Below are positions 7,070 to 14,023 of a stretch of DNA of 15,426 nt, piece by piece. Positions within the stretch are counted from its first letter, which is position 1. Each line of letters starts with the position of its first letter. Source of the stretch: Methanoculleus sp. UBA208 (GTDB taxonomy: Archaea > Halobacteriota > Methanomicrobia > Methanomicrobiales > Methanoculleaceae); assembly GCF_002498065.1 (NCBI RefSeq), contig NZ_DAFZ01000119.1, positions 34,684 to 50,109 of the forward strand, read 5' to 3'. A model generated the notes under the pieces. The model was not told where the DNA came from. It saw nothing but the letters and a program-made list of their open reading frames with translations, and did no database searches. The position numbers and the translations under genes are program-made.

Positions 7070-8355
7070 GGGGTCAGTCTGTGCCGGTCACGCGGGAAGA
7101 GCACCGCCTCGCGGATGTTAGGGAGGTCGAGCATCGTCATCACCAGGCGCTCGATGCCGAGCCCCCACCCGGCGTGCGGGGGCATCCCGTAGCGGAACGT
7201 CTTCAAGTAGAACTCGAAGCTCTCGGGAGATAAGCCCTTCGCACGGATCCGCTCCACCAGGAGGTCGTGGTCGTGAACACGCTGGGCCCCGGAGGAGAGT
7301 TCCATCCTCGGGTGCATCAGGTCGAACGCCTTGCAGAACTCGGGGCGGTCGGGGTAGGGCATCGCGTAGTAGGGCCGAATATCGGTCGGCCAGTCGACGA
7401 CGAAGTAGTGGCCCCCGATCGCGTCGCCGATCGCCCGCTCGGCCGCCGGGGAGAGGTCGTCGTCGAAGGCGATCTTCTCTTCAACGGTGCGGTTCGCGAT
7501 CTCGATCGCCTCCGCGTAGGGGATACGCGGGAACGGCTTTGCCGGAACCGCGAGATCGACGCCCAGTTCCGCGAGGTGCTCAGCACAGTTCATCGCCACG
7601 TAGTCGTAGACATACACGATAAGGTCTTCGAGAAGTTCCATGACATCGTTGTGGTCGGCAAACGAGACCTCGACATCGAGGCTCGTCGCCTCGTTGAGGT
7701 GCCGGACGGTGTTGTGCTCCTCGGCGCGGAAGATGGGGCCGAGCTCGAAGACCCCCTCGAACCCCGCAGCCATCATCATCTGCTTATAGAGCTGCGGGCT
7801 CTGGTTCATGAACGCCTCTTTCTCAAAGTAGGCGATCGGGAAGAGTTCCGTACCCCCCTCTGTCGCCGCCGCGACGATCTTCGGGGTGGCGATGTTGACA
7901 CAGCCCCGGGAGGCGAGGAACGCGGTCGCGGCGCAGGTCACCGCCGAGCGGATGAAGAAGATGGCGCGGACACGCGGTTTCCTCGCGTCGAGGAATCGGG
8001 AGTCGAGCCGGGTGTCCATCTCGGCGGGCACCTTCTCGGCGACGTCGAGCGGGAGCGGGCTCTCTGCGATGCTGATGATCTCAAGCTCCTCGGGGACGAT
8101 CTCGCGCCCGCCGGGTGCTTTCTCGATTGCTTTGACTGTGCCCTGGACCCTGACCACGGACTCTCTCGAGACGCTCCGGGCGACATCGAGGATCTCTGCC
8201 GGGACCTTCTTCTTCGGGATGGTCACCTGGATGATGCCGGTCCGGTCGCGGATCAGGAAGAACGAGAGTCCTCCGAGATCGCGGACCTCGTGCACCCAGC
8301 CGACGATCTCGGCAGACTCGGTTTCCGGGGTTACGGCCCGTATTGGTAGACGCAT
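7066..8355 (-). CDS. aspS: Aspartyl-tRNA synthetase, archaeal type
   Basis: A 429-residue class II synthetase of the archaeal/eukaryotic AspRS type, charging tRNA with aspartate. The N-terminal OB fold (GWVHEVRDLGG) binds the anticodon. The catalytic domain shows TEGGTELFP, QSPQLYKQ, motif 2 (FRAEEHNTVRHLNEA) and motif 3 (GWGLGIERLV), and the protein ends in FPRDRHRLTP as relatives do. Residue 22 is histidine, where Asn-discriminating archaeal enzymes have tryptophan (GWVWE in Thermococcus, from memory). This suggests a non-discriminating enzyme that also charges tRNA-Asn for later amidation. It is the first gene of the aspS-metE operon. Confidence 0.96.
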   Translation of the reverse strand: MRLPIRAVTPETESAEIVGWVHEVRDLGGLSFFLIRDRTGIIQVTIPKKKVPAEILDVARSVSRESVVRVQGTVKAIEKAPGGREIVPEELEIISIAESPLPLDVAEKVPAEMDTRLDSRFLDARKPRVRAIFFIRSAVTCAATAFLASRGCVNIATPKIVAAATEGGTELFPIAYFEKEAFMNQSPQLYKQMMMAAGFEGVFELGPIFRAEEHNTVRHLNEATSLDVEVSFADHNDVMELLEDLIVYVYDYVAMNCAEHLAELGVDLAVPAKPFPRIPYAEAIEIANRTVEEKIAFDDDLSPAAERAIGDAIGGHYFVVDWPTDIRPYYAMPYPDRPEFCKAFDLMHPRMELSSGAQRVHDHDLLVERIRAKGLSPESFEFYLKTFRYGMPPHAGWGLGIERLVMTMLDLPNIREAVLFPRDRHRLTP

Positions 8356-8390
8356 ATGAAAAACCTGGATACAGTGTGGGTCCGGAGAGG

Positions 8391-8404
8391 TATTTTGTTT
8401 TGCG
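8391..8404 (-). promoter_or_regulatory. Putative aspS promoter
   Basis: On the minus strand AAAACAAAATACC is an AT-rich island in GC-rich DNA about 40 bases upstream of the aspS ATG, fitting a TATA box with a short leader. It lies just past the pdaD hairpin terminator, marking a transcription unit boundary. Confidence 0.5.
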
Positions 8405-8429
8405 CTCCTCCCCGGGAGAGCGCTCCGGT

Positions 8430-8461
8430 GGGGCGGCCGCGGGAAAAGGAACGGCCGCCCC
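8430..8461 (-). terminator. Strong hairpin downstream of pdaD
   Basis: GGGGCGGCCG (8430-8439) pairs perfectly with CGGCCGCCCC (8452-8461) around a 12-base loop, beginning 15 bases past the pdaD stop. A second, weaker inverted repeat (GCGCTC 8402-8407, GAGCGC 8418-8423) follows. There is no strong T run, so termination is inferred from position and stem strength. Confidence 0.55.
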
Positions 8462-8475
8462 CGGAAGTGCGGCCC

Positions 8476-9018
8476 TTAGAGGAAGACTGCCGCGGCGAGG
8501 ACCGTCATCCAGCGGCCGTCCATAACCCCCTCCGCCGCCTGGCAGATGTGGGTCGTGCTGATGATCCGGCCGCTCGCCTTGTAGATCTGTTCCCGTTCCT
8601 GCCACGCTTTGTCGGGGTCGAACTCAACCCCGAGCGTTGTTGCGAGCATGGTTGCCGCAAGGTCTTCTGCGTATTCGCCCGAGACTTCTTCCGTCTCGCC
8701 GAAGGCGTGGTGCTCGGAGAGGTAGCCGTAGGCGTTGCTCTCCTTGGGCATCGCGTGGCCGACAGCAGCGGAGACAAGCCTGCTCGGTTCGTTGGTCTCG
8801 TTCCGGGCCATGACGACGTAGACGATGCTGCCTGGAGATAGCTCTTTCAAGCCCTCCTCCTTTGAGACCAGCTGGCAGTTCGGGGGAAAGATACTTGAGA
8901 CATAGACCAGGTTGTACTTCTCGATGCCTGCCTGCCTGAGAGCCAGCTCGAACGATGCCAGTTTGTCTTTGTGGATGCCCACACCTTTCGTAAAGAAACA
9001 CTTGGTCGGAACGAACAT
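8476..9018 (-). CDS. pdaD: Pyruvoyl-dependent arginine decarboxylase proenzyme
   Basis: A 180-residue homologue of the archaeal PdaD proenzyme, which decarboxylates arginine to agmatine for polyamine synthesis. The self-cleavage site is visible as YVSS-IFPPNC: the chain should break between S41 and S42, and S42 becomes the pyruvoyl cofactor of the alpha chain. Further conserved stretches are GVGIHKDKL, LSPGSIVYVVMAR, and EHHAFGETEE, which holds the expected catalytic glutamate. Length is slightly above the family's ~165 residues. An AT-rich TATA-like element lies about 29 bases upstream with no Shine-Dalgarno sequence, so the mRNA is probably leaderless. It is transcribed away from the sulfur operon. 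Confidence 0.95.
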   Translation of the reverse strand: MFVPTKCFFTKGVGIHKDKLASFELALRQAGIEKYNLVYVSSIFPPNCQLVSKEEGLKELSPGSIVYVVMARNETNEPSRLVSAAVGHAMPKESNAYGYLSEHHAFGETEEVSGEYAEDLAATMLATTLGVEFDPDKAWQEREQIYKASGRIISTTHICQAAEGVMDGRWMTVLAAAVFL

Positions 9019-9040
9019 TAGGGATCTTCTTATCGTTTGG

Positions 9041-9055
9041 TTTTTTTAAAATTTT
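9041..9055 (-). promoter_or_regulatory. Putative pdaD TATA box
   Basis: Minus-strand AAAATTTTAAAAAAACC centred ~29 bases before the pdaD ATG places the expected transcription start within a few bases of the start codon, consistent with a leaderless mRNA. Confidence 0.55.
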
Positions 9056-9357
9056 CGGTAATAACAGTCACAAATTAAAAAATGAGCAAATTTTTTACCC
9101 CTTTTGTTATTCCAGGGGGATATTTCAGGGAAGTGCGGAAACTATGCGAAAAAACACGGAATTTCAGCCGTCCGGATCCGCCGATCTTCCCCTGCAGAAC
9201 AGTGTGCGCTGGAATCGTTACCGCAACGATCAGTATCGGAAAAACCCCGCGAGCCTGCGGAGGGAAGGGAGGGGCGCACCCGCGGCTCTTTCATCAGCGG
9301 GAGGACCGTTCTCAAGCGATTCCGCGAGTCCCGCCCCCGGGCATCTCCGGAGGAACG

Positions 9358-9366
9358 CTTATATGC
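9358..9366 (+). promoter_or_regulatory. Putative promoter of the sulfur operon
   Basis: CTTATATGC sits in GC-rich DNA about 95 bases before the first operon gene and reads as an archaeal TATA box. The implied start near 9390 gives a leader of roughly 70 bases ending in the strong site GGAAGGTGA (9446-9454). Confidence 0.5.
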
Positions 9367-9458
9367 GATGGTGCAGCATCCGGTGCATCCGGGAGCGTGC
9401 CGCCGACCCGTCACGGCACCCGGATCCCCACGCGCGCCCCGCAACGGAAGGTGAAGAG

Positions 9459-9701
9459 ATGGAAGAGGAAGAGAAACCCGCGGCGGTCGTGGATTGCATC
9501 GGGCTCTACTGCCCCATGCCGATCACGATGACCAAAGAGGCGATCGAGAAGCTCGACGTCGGCGAGGTGCTCCTGGTCGAGGCGGACGACCCCGCCGCGG
9601 AGGAGGATATCCGGCGCTGGGCGAACCGGGTGGGGCACGAGATCGTGAAGTTCGAGAAGGATGACGGAGCCATGCGGTTCTCCATCAGGAAGATGAAGTG
9701 A
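9459..9701 (+). CDS. TusA-family sulfur carrier protein (canonical motif)
   Basis: An 80-residue TusA/SirA-fold protein. Such proteins carry sulfur as a persulfide on one cysteine and hand it to partners. The signature is intact: DCIGLYCPMPI, with C18 in the C-P-x-P motif, followed by the helix TKEAIEKLDVGEVLLVEADDPAAEEDI and the closing strand GAMRFSIRKMK. The ATG at 9459 is preceded by GGAAGGTGA with good spacing, so longer upstream frames are rejected. It is the first gene of the operon TusA-like 1, TusA-like 2, TusA-like 3 remnant, DsrE-like, NifS-like, IscU, with 10 bases before the next gene. Confidence 0.9.
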   Translation: MEEEEKPAAVVDCIGLYCPMPITMTKEAIEKLDVGEVLLVEADDPAAEEDIRRWANRVGHEIVKFEKDDGAMRFSIRKMK

Positions 9702-9711
9702 GGTGAGACGA

Positions 9712-9960
9712 ATGTACGCGGATAAGACGGTAAATTGTGTCGGCATCTGCCAGGCGCCCATGCTCTCTATCGAGGAAGAGATGGAAACGCTCGATGCAGG
9801 CCAGATCCTGCAGGTCACAACCGACAAACCGGACCTCGTCGAGGCGGTCAGGGCCTGGGCCGGCGAGAGCGGGCATACGATCGAGGAGGAGCACGTCGCC
9901 TCGGGTGTGAAAACCCTCATCGTGCGCAAGGGAAGGACGGCAGCGGTAGAGGCGAAGTGA
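9712..9960 (+). CDS. TusA-like protein with altered CQAP motif
   Basis: An 82-residue paralogue of the preceding gene. The fold pattern is kept (helix SIEEEMETLDAGQILQVTTDKPDLVEAVRAWAGESGHTIEEE, last strand VKTLIVRKG). The sulfur-carrier motif C-P-x-P is replaced by C13-Q-A-P, with a second cysteine at C9. The carrier cysteine is therefore present, but the proline that follows it in the canonical family is lost, which may change persulfide reactivity or partner choice. The ATG at 9712 is chosen over GTG at 9703 because GAGGTGAG (9700-9707) would otherwise overlap the coding region. The ribosome binding site overlaps the preceding stop, suggesting coupled translation. Confidence 0.85.
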   Translation: MYADKTVNCVGICQAPMLSIEEEMETLDAGQILQVTTDKPDLVEAVRAWAGESGHTIEEEHVASGVKTLIVRKGRTAAVEAK

Positions 9961-9964
9961 TCGG

Positions 9965-10170
9965 ATGGACGCCGCTACGTGGATGCCGGGGGAGCCTGCT
10001 GCCGGGCGCCCGTCATCCTGCTCGAAGAGGGAATGGACCGGCTCTCAAGCGGCGGGACCCTGAGGGTCGAGGTGGACGTCCGGGTCCGGGCGCGGCGGAT
10101 GGGTCGCGAGATCGTGGGCGAGGAGAAGGCCGGAGGGAAGGCCACGTTCCTGATCAGGAAAGGAGGCTGA
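9965..10170 (+). pseudogene. Third TusA-like gene, probably damaged
   Basis: From 9976 to 10170 one frame encodes YVDAGGACCRAPV, LLEEGMDRLSSGGTLRVEV and a final GKATFLIRKGG, clearly related to the preceding gene. Two defects are visible. The plausible start ATG (9965, after GTGATC) is out of frame by one base and leads to an early stop, as if one base had been lost between 9965 and 9976. The middle is about eight residues shorter than its neighbour, missing the counterpart of KPDLVEAV. A short 63-residue product from GTG at 9979 is possible but has no good ribosome binding site. The CC-R-A-P motif shows the same loss of the first proline as TusA-like 2. Confidence 0.6.
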
Positions 10171-10175
10171 GACGT

Positions 10176-10535
10176 ATGGCAAGAATACTTTATGTTCAGA
10201 CCAGTGGCACCGATACCCCCGAGAGGCTGTACGCACCGTTCGTCCTCGCGATGACGGCGCGGAGCATGGACATGGATGCCGACATCTACTTCATGATCAA
10301 GGGGGTGACGGTCGTCAAGAAGGGTGCTGCGGAGGAGATCAAGGTCGGGAACTTCCCGAAACTCTCGGAGATCATGTATCAGGCGATCGTTTCCGGGGCA
10401 AAGATCTACATCTGCGAGCAGAGCACCCAGCTCCTCGGCATGGAACGGGGCGACTTCATCGAAGAGGGACAGGTCGTGGGCGCGCTCACCTTGAACGACC
10501 TCGCGGTCGACGCCGAAGTGGTCATCACGTTTTAA
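10176..10535 (+). CDS. DsrE-family sulfur relay protein
   Basis: A 119-residue DsrE/TusD-like protein. The family forms small complexes that move sulfur between a TusA-type carrier and an acceptor. The pattern ARILYVQTSGTDTPERLYAPFVLAMTA followed by ADIYFMIKGVTVVKKG is typical, and C80 in YICEQSTQLLGM lies at the usual position of the sulfur-binding cysteine. The ATG at 10176 follows AGGAGG (10161-10166). It sits five bases after the TusA-like 3 remnant and 12 bases before the NifS-like gene. Its exact donor and acceptor are inferred only from the operon. Confidence 0.88.
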   Translation: MARILYVQTSGTDTPERLYAPFVLAMTARSMDMDADIYFMIKGVTVVKKGAAEEIKVGNFPKLSEIMYQAIVSGAKIYICEQSTQLLGMERGDFIEEGQVVGALTLNDLAVDAEVVITF

Positions 10536-10547
10536 GAGGCTGCAGGA

Positions 10548-11702
10548 ATGGAAGATCGGATTTATCTCGACCACGCGGCGGCGATGCCGGTCCGGCCGGA
10601 GGTCCTTTCGTTCGGGCGGCAGTTCCCGGACGGTTTCGCCGGCAACCCCTCGACGCTCTACCGGGAGGGGCTTTTGGCGCAGGAGGCCGTCTCGGGGGCA
10701 CGCGAGAAGGTGGCGGCGCTCATCGGGGCGAGCGCCGCGGAATCGATCGTCTTTTGCAGCGGGGCGACCGAGGCAAACAACATCGCCGTACGGGGGGCCG
10801 CGCTCCGGAACAAAAAGTCGGGGAAGCATGTCGTCGCGAGCGCCATCGAGCACATATCCGTGCTGAACCCGGCAAAAGACCTCCAGAAGACCGGGTTTTC
10901 CCTCACGCTGGCTCCGGTCGACCGCTACGGCACTATCGATCTCGACGCCCTCGGTACGGCGGTCACCCCGGAGACGGTCGTCACGTCGGTCCATTACGCG
11001 AACAACGAGATCGGGACGATCGAGCCGATCCGGGAGGCGGCGGAGATCGTCCACGACCGGGGAGGGCTCCTCCACGTGGACGCCGCCGATGCCGCGGGGA
11101 GGATGCCGATCGACGTGGAGCGTGACGGCATCGACCTCCTCACCCTCTCCGGAAACCAGCTCGGCGGGCTGCAGGGGACGGGGGCGCTCTACATCCGCCC
11201 GGGGGTCCGGGTCCAGCCGGTCCTCGTCGGGGGCGGGCAGGAACGCGGCCTCCGGCCCGGGACCGAGAACGTCGTCGGGATCGCCTGCATGGGAGAGGCC
11301 GCCCGGCTCGCGAAGGAGGAGATGCCGGGGGAGAGCAGGCGTCTCGCCGCGATCCGGGACCGGCTTATTTCCGGTGTCACGTCGGTCGAGGAGGCCTACC
11401 TGACCGGCCACCCGACGGAGCGGCTTCCCCACCACGCCAGTTTCCGGTTCTCCCGGATCGAGGGCGAGAGCATCCAGCTCGCCATGGACATGCTCGGGAT
11501 CGCGGTCGCCACCGGTTCGGCGTGCACCTCCCGGACGCTCGAGGCCTCCCACGTCCTCCTCGCCATCGGGCTCGCCCACGAGGAGGCGCACGGGTCGATG
11601 GTCGCGACGCTCGGGCGCGGAAACAGCGTCGACCAGGTGCCCCGGATCGTCGGGGCCGTCGAAGAAACAGTTAAACGCCTGCGGGCTATTACACCGCTGT
11701 AG
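10548..11702 (+). CDS. NifS/IscS-like protein lacking the PLP lysine
   Basis: A 384-residue fold-type I aminotransferase-like protein aligning along its whole length with cysteine desulfurases. Offset by two from E. coli IscS, it retains H102, N153, D178 and the persulfide cysteine C326 in TGSACTSRTLEASHVL. It also keeps SGATEANNIA, GGGQERGLRPGTENV and HASFRF. The PLP-lysine site SGHK reads SGNQ (N203, Q204; codons AAC CAG at 11154-11159), and the PLP-contacting glutamine is D181. No lysine occurs between residues 114 and 256, so no nearby lysine can replace it. Cysteine desulfurase activity is therefore doubtful. The frame has no break, and the next gene is IscU, its usual partner. Confidence 0.9.
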   Translation: MEDRIYLDHAAAMPVRPEVLSFGRQFPDGFAGNPSTLYREGLLAQEAVSGAREKVAALIGASAAESIVFCSGATEANNIAVRGAALRNKKSGKHVVASAIEHISVLNPAKDLQKTGFSLTLAPVDRYGTIDLDALGTAVTPETVVTSVHYANNEIGTIEPIREAAEIVHDRGGLLHVDAADAAGRMPIDVERDGIDLLTLSGNQLGGLQGTGALYIRPGVRVQPVLVGGGQERGLRPGTENVVGIACMGEAARLAKEEMPGESRRLAAIRDRLISGVTSVEEAYLTGHPTERLPHHASFRFSRIEGESIQLAMDMLGIAVATGSACTSRTLEASHVLLAIGLAHEEAHGSMVATLGRGNSVDQVPRIVGAVEETVKRLRAITPL

Positions 11703-11711
11703 GTGAAGAAT

Positions 11712-12101
11712 TTGGCAGACCAGATCGGATACAGCCAGAAGGTGATGGAGCACTTCATGAACCCACACAACGTCGGGGTGATCGAGAACCCGGACGGCTA
11801 CGGGAAGGTCGGCAACCCCGTCTGCGGCGACCTCATGGAGATCTTCATCAAGGTCAGGGACGACGTCATCGAGGATATCAGGTTCCGGACGTTCGGGTGC
11901 GGGTCGGCGATCGCGACGAGCAGCATGGTGACCGATCTCGCCAGGGGAAAGACGCTCGACGAGGCGATGAAGATCACCCGCGACGACGTGGCGACCGAAC
12001 TCGAGGGGCTGCCGCCCCGGAAGATGCACTGCTCGAACCTCGCGGCGGACGCGCTCCACGCGGCGATAGAGGATTACCGGGAGAAGCAGAAGAAAGGGTG
12101 A
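11712..12101 (+). CDS. iscU: IscU-type Fe-S cluster scaffold
   Basis: A 129-residue IscU/NifU-N protein on which iron-sulfur clusters are assembled before transfer to apo-proteins. All three cluster cysteines are present: C38 (NPVCGD, with the conserved D40), C63 (FGCGSA) and C107 (KMHCSNLA). The opening YSQKVMEHFMNPHNVG is typical. I choose TTG at 11712 because AGGTGA (11701-11706) then serves as ribosome binding site, mirroring AAGGTGAAGAG before the first operon gene. A GTG at 11703, directly after the NifS-like stop, would add three residues and is the alternative. It ends five bases before the convergent cofD stop. Confidence 0.93.
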   Translation: MADQIGYSQKVMEHFMNPHNVGVIENPDGYGKVGNPVCGDLMEIFIKVRDDVIEDIRFRTFGCGSAIATSSMVTDLARGKTLDEAMKITRDDVATELEGLPPRKMHCSNLAADALHAAIEDYREKQKKG

Positions 12102-12106
12102 GGGGA

Positions 12107-13009
12107 CTAGCACCCGTAGATCAGGGTCAGGATGCTCTTTGCAAGGTCGAGGCTCTTGCCCCGGTTGACCATGAGGGTGTCCAGGCGCAACGCGCCTTCA
12201 AGCCCGACCGGGTCCCGGGTATCCTGGATGAAGACGTCCACGAAGTCCTCGTAGAGACCGTATGTCCCGGCGGACGATGCCTCTTTTCCGAACGCCCGCA
12301 TCAGGGCCGATGCCGGGCCGCTGACCGGCGTATCCCCGATGAAGGGGCTGACCGCGATGACGCGCTGCCGGCGGAGCGCCTCCCGCACCCCGGCGCATTC
12401 GAGGATCGGCGATATGCTCGTGACCGGGTTGCTCGGGCCGATCACCACGGCGTCGCTCGCCTCGATCGCTCCGATGACTTCGTCGGTCGCTGCCGGCGGC
12501 TCACGGGACCGGCGGACCACGCCGTCGATCGCCACGTCTCCCCGGTGCTTCACCCAGTACTCCTGGAAGTGTATCTCGCCACGGGGCGTCCGGACATAGG
12601 TCGTCACGACGGAGTCGGTCATCGGGAGGACTGTCGCACGGATACCCAGGGTGCGGCAGAGCTCAGCAGTCGCCTCCGTCAGCCGCACGCCGCTCCGGAT
12701 CATCTCCCCTCGCGCAACGTGGATCGCCCGGTCCTGGTCGCCGACGGCGATGTACTCGTCGGTGCCGAGTCTCGCGAGGAGGTCGTGGGTGATGTAGGAG
12801 TCGCTCTTGATTCCCCACCACCGGTTGGTATCAAGGATGCCCGCGAAGAGGTACATGACCGTATCGATGTCGGGCGAGAGGTGGTTGCCGGAGAGCCACG
12901 TGTCCTCGGCCGTGTTGACGACGACCGCGATATCCCTGTCGTCCAGCAGCTCCCGCACCCCGCGGAGGAGCTTCGGGGTTCCGGTCCCGCCCGAGAAGAA
13001 GGTTATCAT
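12107..13009 (-). CDS. cofD: 2-phospho-L-lactate transferase CofD (F420 biosynthesis)
   Basis: A 300-residue CofD. The enzyme joins the activated phospholactate (or related) moiety to the deazaflavin FO to give F420-0, the core of the hydride carrier F420 that methanogens need. Family motifs are intact: FSGGTGTPKLLRG at the N-terminus, VVNTAEDTWLSGNHLSPDIDT (31-50), LFAGILDTNRWWGI, and GPSNPVTSISPIL. This copy is closer to what I know of characterised CofD than its neighbour at 13083, so it is the better candidate for the housekeeping enzyme. A TATA-like element ~33 bases upstream and no Shine-Dalgarno sequence suggest its own leaderless promoter. Confidence 0.94.
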   Translation of the reverse strand: MITFFSGGTGTPKLLRGVRELLDDRDIAVVVNTAEDTWLSGNHLSPDIDTVMYLFAGILDTNRWWGIKSDSYITHDLLARLGTDEYIAVGDQDRAIHVARGEMIRSGVRLTEATAELCRTLGIRATVLPMTDSVVTTYVRTPRGEIHFQEYWVKHRGDVAIDGVVRRSREPPAATDEVIGAIEASDAVVIGPSNPVTSISPILECAGVREALRRQRVIAVSPFIGDTPVSGPASALMRAFGKEASSAGTYGLYEDFVDVFIQDTRDPVGLEGALRLDTLMVNRGKSLDLAKSILTLIYGC

Positions 13010-13036
13010 AGAATAATTAGCGTTTCAAGTGCAACC

Positions 13037-13047
13037 GTATATGAATT
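13037..13047 (-). promoter_or_regulatory. Putative cofD promoter
   Basis: Minus-strand TTCATATACGG about 33 bases before the cofD ATG, within the 73-base gap between the two CofD genes, reads as a TATA box. It indicates the two paralogues may be transcribed separately. Confidence 0.45.
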
Positions 13048-13082
13048 TTCCCAAACTCTGCCGGATGGTCAACGCCCCATTT

Positions 13083-13985
13083 TTAAGAAATTGCGTGGCG
13101 TATGACCGCCATGATGTCCCAGGCGAGCGATTCGGCCTGCCGCTCGTGCATCAGGCGGGTTTCGAGGCGGAGCGATCCGGGGACGTCGTCGGGGTCGTGG
13201 ATGTCCTGGACGAAGACGTCGACGATATCCCCGTACAGCCGGGAGACCGCGGGAGCGGTGGGGGGTTCGCCGACGGCGTACATGAGGGCGGCGTCTTTCT
13301 GGTCCGGGGCGACGCCGCCCGAAAACGGCGAGACAGCGACGACGAACTTCTCAAGGAGGAGGTCCCGCATCCCGCCGCAGTCGAGGATTGGGAGGATGCT
13401 CGCCGCCGGGTTCGCGGGGCCGATCACTACGGCGTCGCTTTCCTCGATCGCCGCCCGCACCCTGTCCGTGATCGCCGGGGGTTTTTGCCCGACGAGTTCC
13501 CGGACCTCCGTCCCGGGGTCGGCGGCCATCCGGTATTCGAGGAGCGCCAAGCGTCCGGTGCCGGTATCGACGTAGAGGGCGGCATCGCCGTCCGTCACCG
13601 GGAGGACGGTCGCCCCGATGTTGAGCGAGCGGCACTGCGCCCGGACGGCCTCCGTCAGGGTCAGGCCCTCGCGGAGGAGACCCGCACGGGCGATCTGGAC
13701 GGCCCGGGCACGGTCGCCGACCGGGAAGGGTTCGCCGCCCGCCACCTTCGGGAGGTAGTTATGGGTGGCGTAGGTGTCGCCCTTGATCCCCCACCACCGG
13801 CCGGTATCGAGGATGCCGGCGAAAAGGAAGACGGCGGTGTCGATATCCGGCGCACAGTGGCCCCCCGAGACCCGGAGATCCTCGGCGGTATTCGCGACCA
13901 CGGTGATCTCGCTGTCGTAGAGGATCTGCCGGACGCCCCGGATGAGCGCAGGCGTCCCGGTTCCGCCGGAGAGGAAGGTGATCAT
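13083..13985 (-). CDS. Divergent CofD paralogue
   Basis: A second 300-residue CofD-family protein, the same length as its neighbour and recognisable throughout (LSGGTGTPALIRG, NTAEDLRVSGGHCAPDIDT, LFAGILDTGRWWGIKGD, DIVDVFVQDIHDP). It differs at conserved places. The lysine of GGTGTPK is alanine (A13), TW after NTAED is LR, and GPSNPxTSIxPIL has become GPANPAASILPIL. These changes fall in the substrate-binding loops, so it may use a different phospho-acid or acceptor, or be less active. It lies upstream of cofD on the same strand with 73 bases between; only a weak AT element (CTTAACC) precedes it. Confidence 0.88.
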   Translation of the reverse strand: MITFLSGGTGTPALIRGVRQILYDSEITVVANTAEDLRVSGGHCAPDIDTAVFLFAGILDTGRWWGIKGDTYATHNYLPKVAGGEPFPVGDRARAVQIARAGLLREGLTLTEAVRAQCRSLNIGATVLPVTDGDAALYVDTGTGRLALLEYRMAADPGTEVRELVGQKPPAITDRVRAAIEESDAVVIGPANPAASILPILDCGGMRDLLLEKFVVAVSPFSGGVAPDQKDAALMYAVGEPPTAPAVSRLYGDIVDVFVQDIHDPDDVPGSLRLETRLMHERQAESLAWDIMAVIRHAIS

Positions 13986-14023
13986 GGCTGAATGTCATGT
14001 ATGTGGGGTGTTTGGGGGGTTAA

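Larger units (their letters stand above)
9019..9458. other. Divergent intergenic region between pdaD and the sulfur operon
   Basis: 440 bases with no supportable gene. The pdaD-proximal part is strongly AT-rich and is framed by a 7-base inverted repeat, AATAACA (9060-9066) and TGTTATT (9105-9111), enclosing an A-run/T-run core. The rest is ordinary GC-rich DNA with a TATA-like element at 9358. Nothing resembling a tRNA or CRISPR was seen. Confidence 0.6.

Noticed and set aside
9082..9458. Small ORFs in the spacer upstream of the first TusA-like gene
   Set aside because: No family resemblance, arginine-rich, and the real TusA start at 9459 has its own strong ribosome binding site.
9975..12113. 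A 712-codon open frame on the minus strand antisense to the sulfur operon
   Set aside because: It mirrors well-recognised genes (TusA, DsrE, NifS, IscU) and its composition (very rich in Arg, Asp, Gly, Pro) is typical of GC-driven shadow frames.
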